7,661 nt of DNA from CAYWBU01 sp942491525 (GTDB taxonomy: Bacteria > Desulfobacterota > Desulfomonilia > UBA1062): positions 1-7,661 of the forward strand of contig CALOBW010000051.1 of NCBI GenBank assembly GCA_942491525.1, given 5' to 3'. How positions within the stretch are numbered: position 1 is the stretch's first letter; each line of letters starts with the position of its first letter. The position numbers were made by a program, and so were the translations under genes. The notes beneath the pieces were generated by a model. That model was not told the origin of the DNA. It made no database searches and saw only the letters and a program-made list of their open reading frames with translations. This document shows, piece after piece, positions 1 through 6,258 of this stretch.

Positions 1-492
1 ATCAAATGGAATATGGCGCAGCCGGCCCTGACGCCAGGCCACCACGGCGATCTGATCCAGGCGCCGACCGCGCAGCTGATCAAAGCAGGAGGCCTCAAGG
101 GCCGCCAGATCCACCAGCCTGTTCAAGCTCTTGCGCCCGGGCCCGGTCTGCCGGTGCGCCTGCTCATGCCGATAGAGATCATAGCGGTTGCGAATATCAG
201 GGCCGTACTCCTGCTGATAATGGCGGGCCTGCTCATCAATATAGAGCGGCCAGGAGCGCTCGACCGCCCGCAGATCCCGCCAGAACTCGGCCGGCAACTG
301 CTCAAGCTCCTCATCATCCCAGCGCGAGATGGGGAAAACACTCTCAGGCCAGGGAGCCTCGCCGGCGGCAACTGCCTGCCACTGGGCGGCCGGAATCTCG
401 CAAATGGCGTCGAGCTCGCCGCCCTGCCCGCGGGCCGCTGTCAGCAGCACGACGCCGATGACCATCAGGAGAGAACGTCTCAGCGTATCCAT
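1..492 (-). CDS. Partial exported protein of unknown function, third gene of the Hdr/MetV unit
   Basis: This gene begins with ATG at 492 and stays open to the window edge, giving 164 codons without a stop; the C-terminal end is missing. I do not recognise the family. Residues 1-25 look like a Sec signal peptide: a short basic start (MDTLRR), a hydrophobic stretch of about 13 residues (SLLMVIGVVLLTA) and a small/polar end. There is no lipobox. The mature part is polar, rich in Trp, Arg, Glu and Gln, with two cysteines (about residues 31 and 136). Its start overlaps the end of the MetV-like gene by 13 bases, and an AGGGTGG sequence lies just upstream, so translational coupling is likely. It therefore appears to be made together with two cytoplasmic redox proteins although it is itself predicted to be exported. 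The plus-strand frames over this region are poorer candidates because this frame continues the operon with a ribosome site and signal peptide. Confidence 0.72.
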   Translation of the reverse strand, partial: MDTLRRSLLMVIGVVLLTAARGQGGELDAICEIPAAQWQAVAAGEAPWPESVFPISRWDDEELEQLPAEFWRDLRAVERSWPLYIDEQARHYQQEYGPDIRNRYDLYRHEQAHRQTGPGRKSLNRLVDLAALEASCFDQLRGRRLDQIAVVAWRQGRLRHIPFD

Positions 493-1187
493 GTCACCAC
501 CCTGCTGAAGGCAGCGCTGCGCAAGCCCACCCAGCCGGCCAATTTCCGGAGCGTATCCGGCACCGGCTTGGCCGCCAGCGGAGCATAGCGTTCATGCTGC
601 TGCTGGATACGCTTAAGCTCGGCAATGGCCGTCAAGTCAACGCCGCGCTGACCAATGGCATGCCAGACGCACTCGATCTGCGGATCCACAACACACTGCA
701 CGCCCCGGGATTTCGCGCAGGGCCCCGACCCTTTTTTGAGCGGGCAGCGGCTGAGCGGACAGATCCCGCCGGTCAGACTGAGCACACAGGCCCCGCAGCC
801 CGAGCAGAGGTCGGCAGGCGCGCTGCCGGCCAGCCTGACCGGCGTGCTGCCCACCGTATCGCAGGCCGCAATAACCGGCACTGCGCTGTTGAGGGCGGCA
901 GCCTTGACGCCGCCGGCGCAGCTCAGAACAACAACGGCCTCGCAATTACCGCCGTACGAATCGATGGCCTGGCGCATGATCTCCTCGGCGCAGCAGGCCA
1001 CCACCACCTTTGCCCCCACCACCTGCTTGCCCATCCTGCTGAGCTCGCCACGCATGAAGCGCAGACCCGCATGCCCGCCGGTGCCGCTCAGATTGGCGCA
1101 GACCCCGCAGGAGAAGAGCGCAACCCTGCCATAGGGCTCCAGGCTGTAGCTGATCTCCCTTGCCGATTTCCAGACCGTCTGCTGCAT
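480..1187 (-). CDS. metV: MetV-like protein, methylene-tetrahydrofolate reductase C-terminal-type domain
   Basis: This 235-residue cysteine-rich protein matches the MetV family (MTHFR_C-type domain). In acetogens such as Moorella, MetV partners the catalytic subunit MetF in methylene-tetrahydrofolate reductase and carries metal/Fe-S centres. Visible hallmarks are C27-x2-C30 near the N-terminus (FSCGVC), followed by a TGG motif. After a Rossmann-like alternating hydrophobic region (residues 55-110) come C128-x2-C131-x2-C134 (CSGCGAC), LTGGICP at about 138-144, C148, GPC at 155-157, and C165/C173 in a 'CVVDPQIECVW' block. This order is very characteristic. About 55 residues after the last cysteine form a less familiar C-terminal tail. 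ATG at 1187 follows the stop of the upstream Fe-S gene by 3 bases, so the two are surely co-transcribed. No MetF gene is seen in the window. The partner may therefore be the adjacent HdrD-like protein or a MetF encoded elsewhere. The family call is firm; the exact reaction is inferred. Confidence 0.87.
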   Translation of the reverse strand: MQQTVWKSAREISYSLEPYGRVALFSCGVCANLSGTGGHAGLRFMRGELSRMGKQVVGAKVVVACCAEEIMRQAIDSYGGNCEAVVVLSCAGGVKAAALNSAVPVIAACDTVGSTPVRLAGSAPADLCSGCGACVLSLTGGICPLSRCPLKKGSGPCAKSRGVQCVVDPQIECVWHAIGQRGVDLTAIAELKRIQQQHERYAPLAAKPVPDTLRKLAGWVGLRSAAFSRVVTWIR

Positions 1188-1190
1188 GGT

Positions 1191-2378
1191 TCAAGCCCCG
1201 ATACGCGGCAGCTCGGCCTGGGGCCGCTGAGCCAGCAGGCGCGGCAGACGCCTCATGAATGTCTTGACGATCAGCGGCAGACGCGACTTCAGCGGCCGCT
1301 CCTGGTGATCACCGAAGGCCAGCAGGATCTGCTCGGGCATGTAGTGCAGCTGTTTGCCGTGCGCGAAGCTGGTGAAGCCCATGGTGATGAAGCAGCCCGG
1401 ACAGTTCAGCGCAATATTATCAGTACCGCTGCTGCTGACCTCACGGTACTTGCGGTTCTGCTCCTTGAGCAGCGTCCTGGGCAGATTGAGCGAACGCAGG
1501 GTGCTGACCGCGCCGCAGGAGAGATTGTCGCAGCCGCGATGCTCCAGCTCGACACAGTCCAGCCCGACACTGCCATAGAGCTTGCGCAGGGTCGCGCCGA
1601 AGCCCTCGCCCAGCTCGCTGACATAGCAGGACTCATGCACCGCGGCCTGCAGATTGAGGGGCGCCTTACAGGTCAGTTCGCCGACCTCAACCTTTTCCCA
1701 GAGCCACTCATAGAGCGATACAACTTCAAAGGGCAGCGTCTGCCCATAGACATTGGGCAGGATATTGCTGAAATAGTTGTAGCAGGAGCCGCAGTAGCAG
1801 ACCAGCCGTTCCAGCTCAAGCTCCTCAAAGCGCCGCAGGGTCTTTTCGATCGTATCGGCATAGGACTGCCAGGTGCCCAGACGGTAGGCCAGCTCACCGC
1901 AGCAGAGATCGCTCGGCGCAAACTTGGGCAAACTCTTGAGTACTGCCGAGTTCTCGATATCATAGCAGTTCAGCCGGCCGACGCAGCCGATAAAGAGGGC
2001 CTCCCTGACCGGCCCCGGCGCGACCGACCACTGTTCCAGGATCTGCTGCTCATCACTTTTAAGCTGGGCGTAGAGATCGGGAAAAAGCGAGATTGGCTGG
2101 CCGTTCATCAGATACTGCAGCATGGGCGGCACGCCACCGCGCTGGGCCATGAAACGGTCCAGGATCAGCTCATGGGGCCGCAGGCCCTGGGGGCAGTAGC
2201 TGTTGCAGTTAAAACAGAAGGTGCAGTTACCAAAAACTTCCGGCACCGGCTCACCGGCGATCAGCTTATCCATGGCCATCCCGGCCGCAGCCTTATCCAT
2301 TTTGATGACCGGACAGCGGCTGAGACACTCGCCGCAGCGCGTGCACTCACTCCAGTCACAACAATCCATATATGACAT
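1191..2378 (-). CDS. HdrD/GlpC-like iron-sulfur protein (two 4Fe-4S motifs plus two CCG domains)
   Basis: This 395-residue cytoplasmic protein has the HdrC-HdrB fusion layout seen in HdrD, GlpC and GlcF (usually about 390-410 residues). Two ferredoxin-type 4Fe-4S motifs lie at the N-terminus: C12-x2-C15-x2-C18-x3-C22-P and C52-x2-C55-x2-C58-x3-C62-P. Two cysteine-rich CCG domains follow. The first has C132, the pair C159-C160 and C196-x2-C199. The second has C251, then Ser287-Cys288 where a Cys-Cys pair is expected, and C326-P-G-C329. Such proteins pass electrons between ferredoxin-like clusters and a disulfide, quinone or flavoprotein partner. A GAGGAGG ribosome site at 2386-2392 with 7-base spacing supports the ATG at 2378. 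It is the first gene of the unit, with a candidate sigma-54 promoter in front, and the MetV-like gene follows 3 bases after its stop. It may feed or drain electrons for a methylene-tetrahydrofolate reductase, but the substrate cannot be read from sequence. Confidence 0.88.
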   Translation of the reverse strand: MSYMDCCDWSECTRCGECLSRCPVIKMDKAAAGMAMDKLIAGEPVPEVFGNCTFCFNCNSYCPQGLRPHELILDRFMAQRGGVPPMLQYLMNGQPISLFPDLYAQLKSDEQQILEQWSVAPGPVREALFIGCVGRLNCYDIENSAVLKSLPKFAPSDLCCGELAYRLGTWQSYADTIEKTLRRFEELELERLVCYCGSCYNYFSNILPNVYGQTLPFEVVSLYEWLWEKVEVGELTCKAPLNLQAAVHESCYVSELGEGFGATLRKLYGSVGLDCVELEHRGCDNLSCGAVSTLRSLNLPRTLLKEQNRKYREVSSSGTDNIALNCPGCFITMGFTSFAHGKQLHYMPEQILLAFGDHQERPLKSRLPLIVKTFMRRLPRLLAQRPQAELPRIGA

Positions 2379-2385
2379 ACCTAAA

Positions 2386-2392
2386 CCTCCTC
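2386..2392 (-). promoter_or_regulatory. Strong ribosome binding site of the HdrD-like gene
   Basis: GAGGAGG on the minus strand lies 7 bases before the ATG at 2378. It fixes this start over the in-frame ATG three codons later, which has no comparable site. Confidence 0.8.
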
Positions 2393-2422
2393 AACTCTTA
2401 AGCGAATTTTGGAAGCCTAGAT

Positions 2423-2438
2423 ATCAATAGCCATGCCA
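2423..2438 (-). promoter_or_regulatory. Candidate sigma-54 (-24/-12) promoter for the HdrD-like/metV unit
   Basis: On the minus strand the sequence reads TGGCATG-GCTA-TTGAT, against the consensus TGGCACG-N4-TTGCW. The GG and the -12 dinucleotide are separated by exactly 10 bases, as required. The mismatches are T for C in the -24 block and GA instead of GC at -12. Transcription would start near 2412, giving a leader of about 34 bases that contains the GAGGAGG ribosome site. The gene immediately upstream encodes a sigma-54 activator, which makes this match more credible than sequence alone would. It is a prediction from pattern and context. Confidence 0.58.
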
Positions 2439-2473
2439 GAAGAGGCAAATAGGCGCAAAGCATTTACAGGAGC

Positions 2474-2488
2474 CGATCTGCATGATCG
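2474..2488. repeat. Inverted repeat CGATC-N5-GATCG, possible activator site
   Basis: This perfect 5+5 base inverted repeat (CGATC TGCAT GATCG) is centred about 69 bases upstream of the predicted sigma-54 start at 2412. Its short arms make it the weakest of the three repeats here. Its position is within the range for enhancer sites of sigma-54 activators. Confidence 0.3.
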
Positions 2489-2501
2489 TTAGATTTTCAC
2501 A

Positions 2502-2519
2502 GAACCCCGGTAAGGGTTC
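2502..2519. repeat. Inverted repeat GAACCC-N6-GGGTTC, possible activator site
   Basis: This perfect 6+6 base inverted repeat is centred about 98 bases upstream of the predicted sigma-54 transcription start. It could be an enhancer site for the neighbouring activator. It could also form an RNA hairpin downstream of the regulator gene, but no T tract follows it on the minus strand, which argues against an intrinsic terminator. Confidence 0.42.
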
Positions 2520-2534
2520 AGATTTGGCAATCTG
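2519..2534. repeat. Inverted repeat CAGATT-N4-AATCTG, possible activator site
   Basis: This perfect 6+6 base inverted repeat with a 4-base spacer abuts the GAACCC/GGGTTC repeat and shares one base with it. It is centred about 114 bases upstream of the predicted sigma-54 start. The tandem placement is typical of paired enhancer sites, but the two repeats do not share a half-site. Confidence 0.42.
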
Positions 2535-2557
2535 CGTTCAGGTTTTGGGACGAATTA

Positions 2558-4624
2558 TCAGAGCAGTCCATGCTTGCGGATCTTATTGAAGAGGGTCGAC
2601 TTGGGCACATTGAGCAGGCGGCCGGTCTCGGAAATGTTGCCGCCGGAGCGCAGCAATGCCTCATTGATCAGGCTGCGCTCAAAATGGGCGGTCTCCTCGA
2701 TCAGCGAACAGCTGCGGCCGAGGGCCAGCTGCAGATAGCTGTTGAGCCCGCCTTCAGCCGGCTGATCAGGCGTCATCATGGCAATCAGCTCTTTCAGCTG
2801 AGCCGTGCGCACCAGCTCGCCGTCACAGATGGCAACCATGCGCTGCACCAGATTCTCAAGCTCGCGCACATTGCCGCGCCACTGACGGGTCATCAGATAC
2901 TTCATGGCCGAGCGCGAAAGGCGCAGCCGGCCGCCGCAGCCGGCCATGAAATGATTCACCAGCAGCGGAATATCCTCAGGAATCATTCTAAGGGCCGGCG
3001 TAAAGATGGTCAGGGTATTGATGCGGTAGAAGAGATCCTCGCGAAAGAGACCGGCACTGATCTTATGCTCCAGGTCCTGGTTGGTGGCGCTGATGATGCG
3101 CACATCGACCCGGATCGTACGCTTGCCGCCCAGACGCACCAGTTCATGACTCTGCAGAAACCGGAAGAGCTTGATCTGCAGACTGACGCTCATGTCGCCG
3201 ATCTCATCCAGAAAGATCGTGCCGCCTTGCGCCAGCTCAAAGATGCCCTGCTTGAGCCGGTCCGCCCCGGTAAAGGCCCCGCGCTCATGGCCGAAGAGTT
3301 CACTCTCGAGCAGGGTCTCCGGGATGGCCGCACAGTTGATGGGAATGAAGGGCCCGCCACTACGCGCACTGGCCTGATGCAGGGCCCGGGCCACCAGCTC
3401 CTTGCCGGTCCCGCTCTCGCCGCGCAGCAGCACCGGCAGATCGGTGCGGGCCGACTTCTCAATCAGCCCAAAAACCTTCCGCATGGGCGCACTGCGGCCT
3501 ACAATCCCCAGATAGCCGTCCGGCGCTTCGGGCATGGCCTCGCTCTGAAGATCCTCAAACAGCAGGGAGTTCTGGACCGTCAGCCCGGCCTGCTGCGACA
3601 AATTACTGAGCAGCACCTTGTCATATTCACCATAGGCCAGCTCTGTACGCCGGGCCGCCACCTGAAATCCCACCCGGCGCCCCTCAAGCATGATGGGCGC
3701 CGCCACCAGCCAGACAACGCCCTCGGCCCGCAGGTGAGCGGTAAGCTCCCGGCCATACTGCATCTCCAGCTCGGTCAAAGTTTTAATCACGGCCCCGACC
3801 AACCGCCCCTCAAGCAGACCATCCAGGGCAAATCCCTGCCGGGCACCGGCCGCCACCACCGTATCAACCGCGCCTTCAGCATCCCCGAGACCCAGATAAC
3901 AGAGATCGGAATTCAAAAGATCGCGGGTCTGCTCCACAATACTCAGAAGGCTCTTTTCAAGCTTGCGGCGCACCGAAATGCCAGAACCGATGTTCAGGAG
4001 CGTCGAAAGCTCCTTGAAGCGCTGATGCATGACCTGGTGCTCGCTCTCAACAATCTTTGTGAAGAGGTTATGAAAGATAAATGAGATGATGGTGAAGACC
4101 GAGAGCAGCAGCACCTTCTCAAAGATCAGCAGCCAGTCGGGGCTGATGGCATGCACCGCCGCATCAAACCAGGCCAGCACAAAAACCATCAGCGTGCAGA
4201 GCGCCAGACTGAAAAACGAGTACCTGAAATCATACTTGATGGTGCCGCTGACGCTGATGATGTAGTAGATGGCAAAGAGCGGCTCCAGCAGCAGCCCATT
4301 GTAGACAGGCCTGATGAATGAGAGCAGCATCAGACAGATGCCCAGGCCAACGACGTCACAAAGCAGGGTCAGGTAACCGAACCAGGGGCTGAAATAACCC
4401 CCTTTGAGCAGCCGCCTGATACCGAGCGCATAGGCCAGCACCAGCAGCACAAGCGCCAAGCCAGGATAGGCTCCATTAAGAATAATCATCATCAGAGGCG
4501 CAACGGACGCCAGCAGCACAATTACCAGCCGCAGCTGGCTGATCAGCAGCTCGCCGCGCTGCTTCTCCTGCATCAGGGCATCATCAAGGCTTGTCTCCAG
4601 CATCACATCCCCCATTTCATTCAA
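2558..4624 (-). CDS. Membrane-bound sigma-54-dependent activator (six TM - GAF - AAA+ - Fis HTH)
   Basis: The 688-residue protein starts with about six predicted membrane segments (approximate residues 33-49, 54-70, 82-103, 113-129, 136-157, 166-188). A GAF-like region follows (about 205-355), then a sigma-54 activator AAA+ domain (about 372-610) and a Fis-type helix-turn-helix at the C-terminus (about 645-688). The AAA+ domain is complete: Walker A GESGTGKE at 402-409, GAFTGA at 449-454 for sigma-54 contact, Walker B GGTIFLDE around 467-474, and an FREDLFYRI arginine-finger block. It has no receiver domain, so signals probably enter through the membrane segments or the GAF pocket, as in one-component sensors. 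The longest frame starts with TTG at 4624, which has an AAGG a few bases upstream. ATG codons at 4615 and 4603 are alternatives, the latter preceded by GGGGGA. The downstream unit, with its -24/-12-like promoter, is the obvious target. The signal sensed is unknown. Confidence 0.9.
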   Translation of the reverse strand: MNEMGDVMLETSLDDALMQEKQRGELLISQLRLVIVLLASVAPLMMIILNGAYPGLALVLLVLAYALGIRRLLKGGYFSPWFGYLTLLCDVVGLGICLMLLSFIRPVYNGLLLEPLFAIYYIISVSGTIKYDFRYSFFSLALCTLMVFVLAWFDAAVHAISPDWLLIFEKVLLLSVFTIISFIFHNLFTKIVESEHQVMHQRFKELSTLLNIGSGISVRRKLEKSLLSIVEQTRDLLNSDLCYLGLGDAEGAVDTVVAAGARQGFALDGLLEGRLVGAVIKTLTELEMQYGRELTAHLRAEGVVWLVAAPIMLEGRRVGFQVAARRTELAYGEYDKVLLSNLSQQAGLTVQNSLLFEDLQSEAMPEAPDGYLGIVGRSAPMRKVFGLIEKSARTDLPVLLRGESGTGKELVARALHQASARSGGPFIPINCAAIPETLLESELFGHERGAFTGADRLKQGIFELAQGGTIFLDEIGDMSVSLQIKLFRFLQSHELVRLGGKRTIRVDVRIISATNQDLEHKISAGLFREDLFYRINTLTIFTPALRMIPEDIPLLVNHFMAGCGGRLRLSRSAMKYLMTRQWRGNVRELENLVQRMVAICDGELVRTAQLKELIAMMTPDQPAEGGLNSYLQLALGRSCSLIEETAHFERSLINEALLRSGGNISETGRLLNVPKSTLFNKIRKHGLL

Positions 4625-4637
4625 TAGACCTTAGCAT

Positions 4638-4671
4638 ATCCAGTGAGAGAGAACAAATCAGACCACTGGAT
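4638..4671. repeat. Inverted repeat ATCCAGTG-N18-CACTGGAT in the divergent promoter gap
   Basis: Two perfect 8-base arms (4638-4645 and 4664-4671) with an 18-base spacer sit in the middle of the 77-base gap between the divergently transcribed activator and YhcH-family genes. The arm centres are 26 bases apart. Position and symmetry suggest an operator that could control either or both genes. A clear -35/-10 pair could not be assigned nearby. Confidence 0.45.
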
Positions 4672-4701
4672 TTAAAGACAAAATCACGATATGTAGATCC
4701 T

Positions 4702-5145
4702 ATGATTACAGACCAGATCACCAATGCCAGCAGCTACTACGGAATTAATCCCAGAATTGAGGCCGCCCTGCAATTTCTGAGCGCAACCGACCTCAACAGT
4801 CTTGAACCGGGCCGCTACGATATCGACGGCGATCAGGTCTTTGCCCTGGTGCAGGACTACAACACAAAACTGATTGAGGATGGATTTCTTGAGGCGCACC
4901 GCAAATATATCGACGTGCAGTTTGTGGCCAAAGGCCGGGAACTGATGGGCTACACCGCAGTTGCTCAGCCCGGTCCCTATGATGAGGAGAAGGACCTGAT
5001 CGTGCTGGAGGGCCAGGCCGAGATGCTTAAGTTTGCGGCCGGTACATTTATGATCTTCCTGGCCGGCGAGGCGCATATGCCGTGTATTGCGGATGGTGAG
5101 AGCTCGTCTGTTCGGAAGGTTGTGGTTAAGGTGGCGGTTGAATAG
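4702..5145 (+). CDS. YhcH/YjgK/YiaL family protein (EbgC-like, DUF386)
   Basis: This 147-residue protein has the standard length and motif order of the YhcH/YjgK/YiaL family, small cupin-like proteins that include EbgC. They are associated with sugar or sialic-acid metabolism and usually bind a metal. Recognisable blocks are GRYDIDGDQVFALVQDYNTK (37-56), EAHRKYIDVQF (64-74), GY then PYDEEKD (83-97), and GTFMIFLAGEAHMP (113-126), ending in VRKVVVKV. Likely metal ligands lie in the EAHR...IDVQ and AHMP segments. The ATG at 4702 was chosen because the family begins at this point. The open frame extends upstream to 4591, but that would run into the start of the divergent activator and adds non-family residues. 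The ribosome site is weak. The gene stands alone, transcribed away from the activator, so a shared operator is possible. No sugar genes are nearby, so the substrate is unknown. Confidence 0.88.
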   Translation: MITDQITNASSYYGINPRIEAALQFLSATDLNSLEPGRYDIDGDQVFALVQDYNTKLIEDGFLEAHRKYIDVQFVAKGRELMGYTAVAQPGPYDEEKDLIVLEGQAEMLKFAAGTFMIFLAGEAHMPCIADGESSSVRKVVVKVAVE

Positions 5146-5152
5146 ATGGAAA

Positions 5153-5179
5153 CACGGGCGAGCTTTGGCTTGGCCCGTG
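5153..5179 (+). terminator. Hairpin after the YhcH-family gene, possible weak terminator
   Basis: CACGGGC (5153-5159) pairs with GCCCGTG (5173-5179), starting 8 bases after the stop codon. The 13-base loop contains a further AGC/GCT pairing. The stem is GC-rich but is not followed by a T tract, so it may act as a factor-dependent terminator or as mRNA 3'-end protection. Confidence 0.4.
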
Positions 5180-5254
5180 GCACATGTGGGTTTGCTTAGG
5201 TGTTGTTAATGGCTAGTTACATTCACTCTAAACTTTTGTATTCAATTATTTACT

Positions 5255-5288
5255 TCTAAAAAAGCTCACTCTTTAAAGAGTGAGCTTT
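5255..5288 (-). terminator. Intrinsic terminator of the lipoprotein gene (28-base perfect palindrome)
   Basis: Positions 5261-5288 form a perfect palindrome of 14+14 bases, giving a stem of about 11 pairs (AAAGCTCACTC / GAGTGAGCTTT) around a TTTAAA loop. Read on the minus strand it ends in six consecutive T residues (5258-5263), the classic intrinsic terminator form, about 85 bases after the stop of the lipoprotein gene. On the plus strand only three T follow, so it could also stop YhcH-gene transcripts, but less well. Confidence 0.8.
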
Positions 5289-5372
5289 CATTACGTAGCT
5301 GCGGTCAACTATTAACAAAATAGCAGTCTTATTTTAATTTACATCATTTCAAAATGGTCAATGTTTAGGGCT

Positions 5373-6245
5373 TTACTCCTCCCAATTAACTTCAACGCCA
5401 ACACCTGTATTTTCAGCCAAAAAAGTTATAGGTTTAATCGCTTCACTGTAAATTGATGAATCAGGATTTTGAAGAGAAACCGACCTGCTTTGCCAATGCC
5501 ACATATAGTGTGTATCAGAAAAAAGACTTACTCTAGCTTCATATTGATGATCAACTATATACATTTTCTCCATATTTAATTCAGCCAATGCTGAAGTTGG
5601 TAGCCCAGGAGCAGTAAAAATAGCACTAGCAACCCACTCCTGACCTTCTTGCGAGAAACTTGCATACTCATATGCATCACCCACCCTTATAGATGCATCA
5701 CCTACATCAATAACATCAATAATAGTATTACCGGTTATAGTTACTGTATACTGACGACCACAAGTGACTTCTGCGGGAACAACAAACTCTGAAATCTTGG
5801 GTTTCAAATTAACGACAACATCAGTTCTTTCACCATCTAGAACTTCTACATTTTCAGTCATGCCAATTCCAAGTAAGGTAACTGAGGTGCTGTTGCTCCG
5901 ACATTTTCCTGCCAATACAACAACTTTAAATATCCCGATCGGAACATTTATTGTATCATTTACGCTAAAATCATAAGCCGTAACCGCATTCTCACCATTA
6001 TAAATAACCACTTCATAAGTATCTGTTTCCTCTTGTGATTCCTGAAATGTTAGCGTTTTAGAATTTTCTAAACTTGGTAGTTTAATACTTATTGTACCAT
6101 GTGGAACATTACTCATATCAGGATTAATATCATATGTTGTTTCAGGGTTAACTCCGATAGCTAAATCATTGCTATCACTACTTCCTCCACAGCCGACAAA
6201 ACACAGAACATAAAACGGTAGCAATAAGAACAATAATTTCCTCAT
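5373..6245 (-). CDS. Predicted lipoprotein of unknown function, beta-rich (290 aa)
   Basis: I do not recognise this family. The preferred ATG at 6245 gives a signal of lipoprotein type: MRK, a hydrophobic stretch (LLFLLLPFYVLC) and the lipobox FVGC with Cys19, followed by a Gly/Ser/Asp linker (GGSSDSND). The residue after the cysteine is Gly, so outer-membrane sorting is likely in a Gram-negative cell. The rest is rich in Val, Thr, Ile, Asn and Glu in alternating patterns, as in extracellular beta-sandwich domains. A conserved-looking unit (GTISIKLPS) is at roughly residues 51-60. Two cysteines further on (in GKCRS and VTCGR) could form a disulfide. An open frame six codons longer exists, but GGAGG lies 7 bases before the ATG at 6245 and the longer start lacks such a site. 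Codon use is AT-rich, unlike the genes on the left. A strong terminator follows. Confidence 0.8.
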   Translation of the reverse strand: MRKLLFLLLPFYVLCFVGCGGSSDSNDLAIGVNPETTYDINPDMSNVPHGTISIKLPSLENSKTLTFQESQEETDTYEVVIYNGENAVTAYDFSVNDTINVPIGIFKVVVLAGKCRSNSTSVTLLGIGMTENVEVLDGERTDVVVNLKPKISEFVVPAEVTCGRQYTVTITGNTIIDVIDVGDASIRVGDAYEYASFSQEGQEWVASAIFTAPGLPTSALAELNMEKMYIVDHQYEARVSLFSDTHYMWHWQSRSVSLQNPDSSIYSEAIKPITFLAENTGVGVEVNWEE

Positions 6246-6252
6246 GATCTTT

Positions 6253-6258
6253 TCCTCC
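6253..6258 (-). promoter_or_regulatory. Ribosome binding site deciding the start of the 290-aa lipoprotein
   Basis: On the minus strand the sequence reads GGAGGA, then about 7 bases, then ATG at 6245. This favours 6245 over the ATG codons at 6263 and 6260, which would place the ribosome site inside the gene. Confidence 0.7.

Noticed and set aside
13..588. Plus-strand open frames over the left edge
   Set aside because: The minus-strand frame 492-1 continues the operon, has a ribosome site and encodes a signal peptide. The plus-strand frames cross from it into the MetV-like gene and have low-complexity Arg/Pro/Ala content.
594..2375. A 593-codon open frame on the plus strand
   Set aside because: It is antisense to the HdrD-like and MetV-like genes, which have clear cysteine motifs, ribosome sites and tight spacing. 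Long open antisense frames are common in GC-rich coding DNA, and the translation shows no recognisable motif.
2502..2534. Intrinsic terminator of the activator gene
   Set aside because: The inverted repeats could form hairpins, but on the minus strand no T tract follows them. Their placement fits enhancer sites better.
2570..4084. A 504-codon open frame on the plus strand
   Set aside because: It is antisense to the sigma-54 activator, whose Walker A, GAFTGA and HTH motifs are unmistakable. The plus-strand product has no domain-like pattern.
4591..4701. Upstream extension of the YhcH-family gene to an ATG at 4591
   Set aside because: The extra 37 residues are not part of the family and would overlap the start of the divergent activator gene.
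5179..5197. Sigma-54-like TGGCAC...TTGC after the YhcH-family gene
   Set aside because: The GG and GC are 13 bases apart instead of 10, and no plus-strand gene follows.
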